64,000 nucleotides of DNA, from NCBI RefSeq assembly GCF_035989305.1, contig NZ_CP108514.1, positions 3,038,501 through 3,102,500 on the forward strand, written 5' to 3'. Source of the DNA: Streptomyces sp. NBC_01233 (lineage in GTDB: Bacteria; Actinomycetota; Actinomycetes; Streptomycetales; Streptomycetaceae). The notes beneath the pieces were generated by a model. That model did no database searches and was not told where the DNA came from. It was given only the letters and a program-made list of their open reading frames with translations. The position numbers were made by a program, and so were the translations under genes. Positions 25,617-32,054 of the stretch are shown here, piece after piece. How positions within the stretch are numbered: the first letter of the stretch is position 1; every line of letters begins with the position of its first letter.

Positions 25617-25630
25617 TCTCCAAGAGGTCT
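25617..25630 (-). promoter_or_regulatory. Start-associated repeat, copy 3
   Basis: AGACCTCTTGGAGA on the minus strand, GGAG 7 bases before ATG 25610. A hairpin lies 4 bp upstream. Confidence 0.8.
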
Positions 25631-25634
25631 GGGG

Positions 25635-25656
25635 CCCGGCCGCCGCAGCGGCCGGG
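25635..25656. terminator. Intergenic GC hairpin
   Basis: A 9-bp stem CCCGGCCGC with a 4-nt loop lies just after the stop at 25664. Confidence 0.7.
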
Positions 25657-25663
25657 CGGGGTG

Positions 25664-26077
25664 TCAGAGCGCGGCGGCGCGGGTGAGGTCGAGGCGGTAG
25701 CGGACCGTGTGGCCGTTCTCGCCGAGGACTTCGCACAGCGAGGCCCACGTGTCGCGGTTGGTCTCGTCGAGCGAGTGGGCCCAGCCGTTGAGGTGGTAGG
25801 TGTCCTCGGTCCCCGCGAACTCGCGTCGGGTGCCGTCGCCGGTCCAGTAGGAGCCGGAGGCGTTGACGGTGCTGTTGGCGAGCGAGAAGAGGAGTTCCAG
25901 GCCCGTGGCGTTGTGGTCGTGGTCGGTGAGGATGTCGCGCACCGTGGCCGCGAGCAGCAGGCACATGGAGCGGGCGATGTCGGCGGCCGGAGCATCCGGT
26001 GCCTCGGCACGATCGAGTGCCTGGGCCAGGTGGAGGCCGTCGGGGAGCTGGTAGCTCTGCCCGGCGTTCTGGGTCAT
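25664..26077 (-). CDS. Early prophage protein, unknown
   Basis: This 137-aa protein contains DIARSMCLLLAATVRDILTD and TYHLNGWAHSLDETNRDTWA. No family recognised. ATG 26077 is chosen over an upstream TTG because the repeated element at 26083 supplies its Shine-Dalgarno sequence. Confidence 0.7.
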   Translation of the reverse strand: MTQNAGQSYQLPDGLHLAQALDRAEAPDAPAADIARSMCLLLAATVRDILTDHDHNATGLELLFSLANSTVNASGSYWTGDGTRREFAGTEDTYHLNGWAHSLDETNRDTWASLCEVLGENGHTVRYRLDLTRAAAL

Positions 26078-26082
26078 CAGGG

Positions 26083-26096
26083 TCTCCAAGAGGTCT
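26083..26096 (-). promoter_or_regulatory. Start-associated repeat, copy 4
   Basis: AGACCTCTTGGAGA on the minus strand, just before ATG 26077, following the hairpin at 26102-26128. Confidence 0.8.
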
Positions 26097-26101
26097 GTGT
26101 G

Positions 26102-26128
26102 GCCCGGCCGCCGTGATGGCGGCCGGGC
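26102..26128. terminator. Intergenic GC hairpin
   Basis: An 11-bp stem GCCCGGCCGCC with a 5-nt loop lies 7 bp after the stop at 26135. Confidence 0.75.
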
Positions 26129-26134
26129 GGGGCT

Positions 26135-26290
26135 CTACTTGTGAGCGGCGTGCATGCGGTGCTGTCCGCCGCAGGTCATGCAGCGCGGGGCCCTCATCCG
26201 GGCCTCGTAGCGCAGCTCCTGAGCGACGAGGACGGCGAGCCCGGCGGCGATGCCGCAGGCGAAGGCGAGGAGCCAGGCGAGGCCGGTCAC
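26135..26290 (-). CDS. Small membrane protein with CxxC (51 aa)
   Basis: GTG 26290 begins VTGLAWLLAFACGIAAGLAV, a single membrane helix. A charged segment and RCMTCGGQHRMHAAHK follow, a Cys/His group that could bind metal. GGAG lies 6 bases upstream. Its start overlaps the stop of the 21-codon frame before it (GTGA), so three genes are coupled here. Confidence 0.6.
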   Translation of the reverse strand: MTGLAWLLAFACGIAAGLAVLVAQELRYEARMRAPRCMTCGGQHRMHAAHK

Positions 26291-26352
26291 GGTCGCCTCC
26301 CGTCGCGTACGTCGCAGGCGGGCTCGGGACTCTGGGGCTGGGGGTCGCTCAT
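26287..26352 (-). CDS. 21-codon coupled small ORF
   Basis: ATG 26352 overlaps the upstream stop (ATGA) and its own TGA overlaps the next GTG (GTGA). It encodes MSDPQPQSPEPACDVRDGRR plus P. It may be a true micropeptide or only a translational bridge carrying ribosomes to the membrane protein gene. Overlaps at both ends support translation; the product itself has no recognisable feature. Confidence 0.45.
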   Translation of the reverse strand: MSDPQPQSPEPACDVRDGRRP

Positions 26353-27008
26353 GCCGCACGCTCCGCGTTCCAGCCCGCCAGGGTGACGGCTACGGTGACG
26401 ACCGCCCCGTCGTGGACCCAGACGGAGAGCGGCCATTCGTTGCCGCCCTGCTGGTGGATGGGCTGCCATCCCATGGCCCGGAGGGTGACCACCTCCCGGT
26501 GGTAGCGGGTGACAGCGTCCAGGGAGCTGGGGAAGCAGTCGCAGATGTGCTCGATGGCGGAGTGGTCGCTCCGGAGGCCGGAGATGCTGACGGCCTTGAT
26601 CGGGCGGAAGCTGAGTCCGAGGCCACGGCGGGCGACGTACGTCTCGAACGCATGGAACAGCGGCACGTGGTCGTTGCCGTAGGCAGCCTGCGGGCCATCC
26701 GCGGTGGAGTCGTAGACGATCTCCCGGATCGTCGGGGTGTGGTCGCTCAGGCGCTGCACGTGCCAGCCCCGCACCCGGTTGGGGTCGGTGGGCAGCACGT
26801 CGTCCGACGTGATGAGGAGGTAGCTGTAGTCGGAGAGTTCGGCGGTGATGCCGAACATCCCTCCGCACAGCTCGACGTCGGCGATGAGCGGGATGCGGCG
26901 CAGCGCGGTGATGACCGGTTCGTACGCGGACCACAGGGCCTGCCAGAGCGGGTCGCCGGTGGCGCCGTGGTCCGGCATCGGGGCGAGCTGAGAAGCCTCG
27001 CTGTTCAT
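26349..27008 (-). CDS. Early prophage protein, unknown
   Basis: This 219-aa soluble protein contains ELCGGMFGITAELSDYSYLL and SFRPIKAVSISGL, ending in VWVHDGAVVTVAVTLAGW. No family recognised. ATG 27008 is preceded by the repeated element at 27013 and by early promoter 4, which lies within the 3' end of the upstream initiator gene. Confidence 0.7.
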   Translation of the reverse strand: MNSEASQLAPMPDHGATGDPLWQALWSAYEPVITALRRIPLIADVELCGGMFGITAELSDYSYLLITSDDVLPTDPNRVRGWHVQRLSDHTPTIREIVYDSTADGPQAAYGNDHVPLFHAFETYVARRGLGLSFRPIKAVSISGLRSDHSAIEHICDCFPSSLDAVTRYHREVVTLRAMGWQPIHQQGGNEWPLSVWVHDGAVVTVAVTLAGWNAERAA

Positions 27009-27012
27009 GATC

Positions 27013-27026
27013 TCTCCAAGAGGTCT
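27013..27026 (-). promoter_or_regulatory. Start-associated repeat, copy 5
   Basis: AGACCTCTTGGAGA on the minus strand before ATG 27008. This copy follows a promoter rather than a hairpin. Confidence 0.8.
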
Positions 27027-27071
27027 TTGGTGGCCAACAGTACAGAGTTGGGATCTATCTTTGAAGGCGTT

Positions 27072-28115
27072 TCAGGGCGCCTTCGCGGAACCGAACCCCT
27101 CCCCTGCTTCTTCTATTTTATATGCATCCGTGGGGGTGTCCACATTCCTGCGGGACTTTCGCCCCCGGGACGGAACTTCTTCCCGGGCCGCGTCCTTCCA
27201 GTTCCGGACCGCGCTCCTGGCAGCACTCCGCGCCTCCAGCACCGTGCCGGCGCCGAGGTCGGCGCGACGCCGACGCTCGTCCGCGTCCCGGTGCCACTGG
27301 TCCCAGTGGTCATCGTTGGCCCGCTGCTCGGCGGCGCGCTCCCGGGCTTGCTGCCGTTTGCGTTCCGCGCGCGGGTTCGTGCCACAAGCGCGGCAGGAGG
27401 AAGCGGGGTTGCCCGCGTGCTTGGAGCATCCCGACTTCTGCGGCGCAGCCTGCTGGTCGGTGGTGCCGACGTCGCCGGAAGGCTCCCCTGCGGCGACAGC
27501 CGCGGGGGTAGGGGGGAAAGGAAGAAAAGAGGAAGAACCAAGGAAGGAAGGGGTTCCACCGGTGGAACCGACAGGGTTCCCCGCTTGGAACTCCCCGGGT
27601 TCCACGTGTGGAACCTGACCCTCGGCTCCCCCAGGGTTCCCCTCGTGGAACCCACCCTGTGGAGGCTTCTCCTGCGGGGCCTGCGCCTTGCCTTTCACTC
27701 GGTCCTCGACGTCCTGGGCGGTCATCGCCGGCTTGGCCGGAGCCGCCCGCTTGACGCCCTGCCGCGCCTTGGCGGGGTTCTTCGGGGCGGCCCGCTGGGT
27801 CTCCAAGCGTGCCTTGAGGTCGGCGGTGCTGGGGATCGGAGGGATGCCGTTCGGGAAGACGCGGTAAACCGCAGCCCGCCCGGCCTTGCCCGTCTGGACA
27901 CGCTCCACGAGGCCCTTGGCGACAAGCTCGGTTACCAGAGTGATGGCCCGCTTCTCGTTGACGCCGACCCACGCGGCCAGCCGCGCCAGGCCCGGACGGG
28001 ACAGACGGGTCTCGTCATCGGCGGAGTCGGCGAGCTTCTGCAGCGCGAGCTTCTGGCTCTGGGTGATCACTTCCTTCGGCAGGTAGCTGGCAACGACCAT
28101 CAGGTGGATAGACAC
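27072..28115 (-). CDS. Putative replication initiator (lambda-O-like), winged-helix N-terminus
   Basis: This protein of about 347 aa has an N-terminal winged-helix-like region (LARLAAWVGVNEKRAITLVT, then LVAKGLVERVQTGKAGRAAV). The centre is low in complexity, and the Cys-containing stretch CSKHAGNPASSCRACG leads into a basic, Arg-rich C-terminal half (RKRQQARERAAEQRAN). GTG 28115 with GAGGGG upstream is preferred. The central coding region holds four palindromic iterons and a purine-rich A/T stretch (27515-27652), the layout of phage lambda O, whose gene contains the origin it binds. Neighbours are recombination genes, as expected for a replication module. Assignment is by architecture, not by a strong family match. 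Confidence 0.65.
   Translation of the reverse strand: MSIHLMVVASYLPKEVITQSQKLALQKLADSADDETRLSRPGLARLAAWVGVNEKRAITLVTELVAKGLVERVQTGKAGRAAVYRVFPNGIPPIPSTADLKARLETQRAAPKNPAKARQGVKRAAPAKPAMTAQDVEDRVKGKAQAPQEKPPQGGFHEGNPGGAEGQVPHVEPGEFQAGNPVGSTGGTPSFLGSSSFLPFPPTPAAVAAGEPSGDVGTTDQQAAPQKSGCSKHAGNPASSCRACGTNPRAERKRQQARERAAEQRANDDHWDQWHRDADERRRRADLGAGTVLEARSAARSAVRNWKDAAREEVPSRGRKSRRNVDTPTDAYKIEEAGEGFGSAKAP
27115..27142 (-). promoter_or_regulatory. Early promoter 4
   Basis: On the minus strand TGGACA (27142-27137), a 16-bp spacer and TAAAAT (27120-27115) lie within the repeated ATGCATATAAAATAGA. It lies inside the 3' end of the initiator gene and drives 26349-27008 and the two genes coupled to it. 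Confidence 0.7.
27515..27652. repeat. Iteron array with adjacent A/T-richer stretch: candidate replication origin
   Basis: Four 18-bp palindromes of the form GGTTCC-N6-GGAACC lie at 27552-27569 (perfect, GGTTCCACCGGTGGAACC), 27575-27592 (last base pair differs), 27598-27615 and 27635-27652. The first three are spaced exactly 23 bp. Next to them, about 27515-27550 is a purine-rich, locally A-rich run unlike the surrounding GC-rich DNA. This matches the plan of lambda ori: iterons inside the initiator gene followed by an easily melted stretch. Confidence 0.7.
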
Positions 28116-28153
28116 GGGGCCCCTCGGAGGCGGTGTTTCTGGCAGGACAGGGG

Positions 28154-28186
28154 GCCCCGCCACCGCGGCAGTCGCGGTGGCGGGGC
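28154..28186. terminator. Intergenic GC hairpin
   Basis: A 13-bp stem GCCCCGCCACCGC with a 7-nt loop lies between the nuclease gene and the initiator gene. Confidence 0.75.
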
Positions 28187-28208
28187 TGGAAGGCGGGCGG
28201 GGCCTGGG

Positions 28209-29345
28209 CTACCGCTGAACGGCGGTGACCCGGATGGCGCGCGTTGTCTTCTTCGCGGCCGTTCTCATGGGGATCGCGACCCCGGCCTCCTTCATCACGG
28301 CCTCCATGCGCTGGAAGTCGGCGCCGGTCTTCTCGGGGATCGGCACGCCGAGGACGTCGAAGGTGTCGATCATGGCCTCGCGGTCGACTTCCTGGACCGG
28401 GTTGCCTCCGGTCCATCTCAGCTGGTTCGGGCCGTAGATGCCCGCCGGTGAGTCGTCGAGCTTCGCGCGGGCCTTCTTCTTGACCCGCTGGCCTTCGGCC
28501 TCCATCTCGTGTCCGCGTACGTATTCGGACAGAGCCGTCTCGCGGTCCGCGTCGTCGTGGACGAGTACCGTTTGCACGGCGGCTCCGGGAGTCTTGGGCT
28601 CTCCCCAGCAGGGCGTCCGGAAGGGGCAGTTGTCGCAGATGGGGTCCAGCCCCGGCCCGTCGAACGACCGGGTGGCTTCCTCGGGGCTCTCGTACTCCAT
28701 GACGCGCTGCACCCACCACCGCGCGCGGGTGGCTTCGGCCTTGTCGAAGGGGAACTCCTGGACGTACTCAGCCCCGTTGTCCCGGTTTACGAAGCGGAAC
28801 CGGATGCGGCGGACGTCGATCGGGCCGAGCCGGGCCATCGGCTTCTGCCCGTGGATGTCCAACCAGCCCACCGTGCGTAGAAGGTCGGCGTACAGGTACG
28901 CCTGGCGGATCTCGGCCTCGGTGGCGCCGTACCGGATCACCCGGTCCCACAGGAAGGTGCTCTTCGTTTTGATGTCCTCGACGGTGACCACGTCGGCCGG
29001 CGTCGTCGGCCGCAGGCGTTTGGGAAGTCGGGCGGCGGTGGACGCGTCGAGGTGGACGGCATCGACGTGGCCACGGATGCTGTCGTCGGCCACCGCCGTC
29101 TCCACCAGCCAGCCGTACTCCGAACGGGCCGATCCGAGGAGTCCCTCGTGGAGGTAAGTGCCCAGGATCGCGGCTCGCTTGTCGGAGGTGTCCGTACGTT
29201 CGGCGCCCGACAGGATGTAGGCGGCTCGGCGCTCGCATACGGTGTCGGAAGCTCCCAGCTGACGCTGTTGCGACCGGGGGCGCCGCGCGTCCTGTATGTG
29301 CGCTGCTGGCCACAGAGACGGGCTGCTCACAGGCTGGGCGGTCAT
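28209..29345 (-). CDS. Cas4/RecB-like PD-(D/E)XK nuclease, probable Fe-S
   Basis: This 378-aa nuclease has the PD-(D/E)XK core: VADDSIRGHVDAVHLD supplies the Asp and TVEDIKTKS the E-x-K. A first Cys lies in SDTVCERRAAY and three more in ICDNCPFRTPCWG, the spacing seen in Cas4/AddB proteins with a 4Fe-4S cluster. It probably resects phage DNA ends for annealing by the Sak4-like ATPase, whose gene overlaps it by ATGA. The ATG at 29345 is fixed by that overlap. Confidence 0.8.
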   Translation of the reverse strand: MTAQPVSSPSLWPAAHIQDARRPRSQQRQLGASDTVCERRAAYILSGAERTDTSDKRAAILGTYLHEGLLGSARSEYGWLVETAVADDSIRGHVDAVHLDASTAARLPKRLRPTTPADVVTVEDIKTKSTFLWDRVIRYGATEAEIRQAYLYADLLRTVGWLDIHGQKPMARLGPIDVRRIRFRFVNRDNGAEYVQEFPFDKAEATRARWWVQRVMEYESPEEATRSFDGPGLDPICDNCPFRTPCWGEPKTPGAAVQTVLVHDDADRETALSEYVRGHEMEAEGQRVKKKARAKLDDSPAGIYGPNQLRWTGGNPVQEVDREAMIDTFDVLGVPIPEKTGADFQRMEAVMKEAGVAIPMRTAAKKTTRAIRVTAVQR

Positions 29346-30445
29346 CAGGCCGCCTCCCCTTCGGACGCGCCGTCGACGCTCTTGCCGCGCTCGACGGCTG
29401 CACGCAGCTTTGCGGCGACGTCGTCGCCTAGCGCCTGGTCCATGTCGTCACGGGGGTTCTCGATCTGCACGAGTCGGTCACTGATGGCCGCCTGGATGGT
29501 CGATGCCTCCTGCCTGGTGAGGCCCGAGGTGTCCGGCCGCGTCTCGCGCCACAGCTCGGCGAGGGCTTCCTTCGCCGAGGTCTCCTCCACGCGCTTGAGC
29601 CACGGCGCCAGCCTGTCGCCGGCGAGCACGGGCATGACGCGAGGCTGGGACTTCGCGGAGCAGCCCAGCCGGTTGAAGACCAAGTCCTCGATGGAGAAGT
29701 CAGGCAGCCGCATCGGGCGGCGCTTTTCGACTCGGAGGCGAAGCGACCTCGCCTTGATGATGTGCGGGTCTTCGTCGCGCTTCATGCGCACCCACACGGT
29801 GGAGTCGAATCCGAGGTCCTTGTGGCCGGAGACCTTCCATTCCTTACGGCCCGAGATGGGGTTGCCGTTGTCGTCTACGGCAGAGACTTCCTTGCCGCGA
29901 GCAAGCACGATCGCGATTCCGGGAAGGGTCTGGAGGAGGTGCATGACCCGCCCCCAGCGGTCCACGGCGTCGTTCCACAAGTTCATGGGGATGTCGATGC
30001 CGGCGTCGGGGTCCGAGGCAAGCACGACCTTGTTCTTCCGCGTCCGCCTGGCCCTCTCCTGGGTCCAGTTGGTGAGCATGCGCCACAGCGCGGATCCGGA
30101 GTCGATGACGAGGACCACGGGCGGATCACCGGCTTCGGCCGCACGGCAAGCCTCTGCGTGGATGGCCTCCACCTGCTCCAGGATGTCGCGGTAGCTGCCG
30201 TCATGGTCGATGACGAGGTAGTCGGCGCCGTCGATGGCGGCGTACTCGTCGGCGGATCCTTCGGACAGGTCAATCCAGTAGGTCTGCCCGGTGAGCGGGG
30301 AGGCCGAGAACTGGGCGGCGGCGTAGGACTTGCCGCTCCCTTCCTCGCCCTCGATGAGGACCAGGGGATATGGGACCTGGCCGGTCGGCTTGCGGGTCTT
30401 GAGCTTGGGGGACGCCGGTCGCGCCGGCGCCTGCTGCTGGGACAC
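29345..30445 (-). CDS. Sak4-like RecA-fold ATPase (single-strand annealing recombinase)
   Basis: This 366-aa protein has Walker A IEGEEGSGKSYAAAQF near residue 32 and a Walker B-type VVLVIDSGSALW. Length and motifs fit the Sak4 group, RecA-core proteins that promote homologous annealing in phages. With the Cas4-like nuclease downstream it forms a recombination pair. GTG 30445 follows start-associated repeat copy 6. Confidence 0.78.
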   Translation of the reverse strand: MSQQQAPARPASPKLKTRKPTGQVPYPLVLIEGEEGSGKSYAAAQFSASPLTGQTYWIDLSEGSADEYAAIDGADYLVIDHDGSYRDILEQVEAIHAEACRAAEAGDPPVVLVIDSGSALWRMLTNWTQERARRTRKNKVVLASDPDAGIDIPMNLWNDAVDRWGRVMHLLQTLPGIAIVLARGKEVSAVDDNGNPISGRKEWKVSGHKDLGFDSTVWVRMKRDEDPHIIKARSLRLRVEKRRPMRLPDFSIEDLVFNRLGCSAKSQPRVMPVLAGDRLAPWLKRVEETSAKEALAELWRETRPDTSGLTRQEASTIQAAISDRLVQIENPRDDMDQALGDDVAAKLRAAVERGKSVDGASEGEAA

Positions 30446-30448
30446 GTC

Positions 30449-30461
30449 TCTCCAAGAGGTC
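30449..30461 (-). promoter_or_regulatory. Start-associated repeat, copy 6
   Basis: GACCTCTTGGAGA on the minus strand just upstream of the recombinase GTG. Confidence 0.8.
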
Positions 30462-30471
30462 GTGGTGTGGG

Positions 30472-30822
30472 TCAGGCAGCGCGCAGTGCACGGGTCTCGA
30501 AGAGGTCCGCCCAGTCGGGGCGGGCGCCGATGAGTTCGCGCACGTAGCGGCTGCGGAAGTCGTTGTTCAGCCGGAACTCATCGCCTCGCGTCGCTTCGCC
30601 GTATCGGTAGCGCAGGAGTTCGAAGAGCATTCCGATGCCGATTCGCTGGAATCCCTTGCCGATCGCGTCTTGGACGAGGTTCTCCAGGTGACGCATCACC
30701 CAGGGGTTCAAGGCGTGGAAGGCCTCGAACCGCTGCTGGATGGTGAGATCGCGGACGGATTCCGGGAGGCGCACGGGCTGGATGTCGTCCAGCCCGAACA
30801 GGGTGGGCTGCTCAAGCGACAT
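30472..30822 (-). CDS. Conserved phage protein of unknown function (winged-helix-like)
   Basis: This 116-aa protein reads IQQRFEAFHALNPWVMRHLE, then IGIGMLFELLRYRYGEATRG and FRLNNDFRSRYVRELI. This layout is widespread in phages and integrative elements, usually next to replication or recombination genes, and has no assigned function. A small DNA-binding fold is plausible. Drives off early promoter 5. Confidence 0.75.
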   Translation of the reverse strand: MSLEQPTLFGLDDIQPVRLPESVRDLTIQQRFEAFHALNPWVMRHLENLVQDAIGKGFQRIGIGMLFELLRYRYGEATRGDEFRLNNDFRSRYVRELIGARPDWADLFETRALRAA

Positions 30823-30992
30823 GATCCCCCCTCAAGATGTTGACCAACGGTTCAGTGTTGGAATCTATCTTTCGATGTGGGGTCATGTCGATCTCGAACA
30901 GCTTCGACAGGTTCCGGCGGGTCTCGCATGCACGCCTCCATGGCGGTCGATTTGCGGCTCACGCCACCGCTCGAACGCGACAACGTACCTCT

Positions 30993-31021
30993 ATTCTATA
31001 TGCAATTGGGGGTGGAAACAA
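30993..31021 (-). promoter_or_regulatory. Early promoter 5
   Basis: On the minus strand TTGTTT (31021-31016), a 17-bp spacer and TAGAAT (30998-30993) lie within the repeated TTGCATATAGAATAGA. It drives the recombination genes at 30822 and below. Confidence 0.75.
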
Positions 31022-31044
31022 GAACCGATCGCCTCAAATGGTGC

Positions 31045-31626
31045 TTATTCGGCGTCCTTTGCGGCTCCCGGCCCGCGGGGGATGATCCTCGAACCGTGGC
31101 CGTCGTACATGCCCGCGAGGAGCGCGTCACGGACGCTCTCGTTGATCGTCCACCCACCGCCGCGGGCGCTCGCCCTGAGCGCCGGCGCGTCCTCGATGAG
31201 AGGTTCGAGGAGCCAGATCGGCGAACCCGAGAGGGTGTAGTCCGCCGGGCGGAGCCGCCCCGTCTTCGCCGCATTGCGGACGCCCGCGCTGTCGGAGAGC
31301 CCGAACAGCACCGCGATCTCCGACTGCCCCACCAGCGCAGGGAGGTCTTCGACGCGCGACTCCCAATACCCTGGCTGCTGCTCCTTCACGAGACGCTGGA
31401 GCACGGCTTCGTCCAGCTGCTTCGGCCGGGGGGTCGTCGTGCCGTACCTCTTCGCGAAGTCGAGCAGCCAGTACGGCGAACCCGAGATAATCCGTGCGTA
31501 CTCGTAGTCGAGCCGCTTGTCTCGGCTGATCCACTGGCTGACCTGAAGCGGGCGCACTCCGTAGAGCGCCGCGAACTCCTTGACCCCCACCAGGTACGGC
31601 TTGCCGTCCTTCGCCTGACGAACCAC
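31045..31626 (-). CDS. DNA-binding protein with two similar HTH-like halves
   Basis: This protein of about 193 aa has the N-terminal half GVKEFAALYGVRPLQVSQWI followed by YARIISGSPYWLLDF. The pattern recurs in the second half as SEIAVLFGLSDSAGVRNAAK followed by DYTLSGSPIWLLEPL. Each half looks like an excisionase/MerR-type helix-turn-helix with a short wing (SGSP-WLL), so the protein probably arose by duplication and could read a two-part site. GTG 31626 has GGGAGGAG 5 bases upstream. It is the first gene of the early region and a good candidate for the factor acting on the repeated early promoters. Confidence 0.7.
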   Translation of the reverse strand: MVRQAKDGKPYLVGVKEFAALYGVRPLQVSQWISRDKRLDYEYARIISGSPYWLLDFAKRYGTTTPRPKQLDEAVLQRLVKEQQPGYWESRVEDLPALVGQSEIAVLFGLSDSAGVRNAAKTGRLRPADYTLSGSPIWLLEPLIEDAPALRASARGGGWTINESVRDALLAGMYDGHGSRIIPRGPGAAKDAE

Positions 31627-31650
31627 TGCTGCTCCTCCCACGCGCCGACT

Positions 31651-31666
31651 ATGCATATAGATTGTA
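31651..31666 (-). promoter_or_regulatory. Early promoter 6 / operator copy in reverse orientation
   Basis: ATGCATATAGATTGTA on the plus strand is the repeated promoter core in the opposite orientation. On the minus strand TACAAT (31666-31661) could serve as -10 for the gene at 31626 with a weak -35. The reversed core could instead be an operator. Confidence 0.5.
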
Positions 31667-31717
31667 TCCACGGTGTCGGGGGGTCCGATGCGGCGGTCAG
31701 CTTGGTATGGTGGTGGT

Positions 31718-31728
31718 TCCAAGAGGTC
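31718..31728 (-). promoter_or_regulatory. Start-associated repeat, degenerate copy 7
   Basis: GACCTCTTGGAA lies directly after the hairpin at 31729. The Shine-Dalgarno part is altered (GGAA), and no start codon with an open frame follows closely, so it appears to be a relic. Confidence 0.55.
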
Positions 31729-31758
31729 GAGGGCCCCCGCCGTGAGGCGGGGGCCCTC
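31729..31758 (-). terminator. Hairpin terminator after the lysis genes
   Basis: A perfect 13-bp stem GAGGGCCCCCGCC with a 4-nt loop lies 19 bp after the holin stop. It separates late from early transcription. Confidence 0.85.
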
Positions 31759-31777
31759 TTCCATGTCCGAAGGTGGA

Positions 31778-32029
31778 TCAGGCGGCCGGCGTCGGCCTCG
31801 GCGCGTCGTACTTCGGCGGCCGCGCGTAACCCAGCAGCCAGCCGAACCGCGGAGAGACGTGCTCCTCGGCGAGACGGAACAGGCCGTAGTAGGCGAAGAT
31901 GAACGCCGGGGTCAGGACCCCGGTGACCGCATCGGCGGGAAGGTCCAGGCCGACCTTCAGCGCCAAGGCTACGAGCCAGCCGACGGCCGCCGGAACGCCG
32001 GTGCGGATCAGGGATGCGTACAGGTTCAA
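31778..32029 (-). CDS. Holin
   Basis: This 83-aa membrane protein has two hydrophobic segments (GVPAAVGWLVALALKVGL and AVTGVLTPAFIFAYYGLF) and a polar, Pro-rich tail. Its size, topology and position right after the endolysin fit a class II-type holin of actinophages. It should permeabilise the host membrane to release or trigger the amidase. Confidence 0.8.
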   Translation of the reverse strand: MNLYASLIRTGVPAAVGWLVALALKVGLDLPADAVTGVLTPAFIFAYYGLFRLAEEHVSPRFGWLLGYARPPKYDAPRPTPAA

Positions 32030-32054
32030 GGCTGCTCCTCGAAGTTAGGGTCGG

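Noticed and set aside
27541..27660. CRISPR array
   Set aside because: Four short palindromic repeats with unequal spacing inside an open frame; no spacers of constant length and no cas1 or effector genes. The Cas4-like protein nearby is a phage recombination nuclease.
28209..29345. A CRISPR-associated Cas4 gene
   Set aside because: Coupled to a Sak4-like recombinase in a phage early module, which better fits a phage end-processing nuclease.
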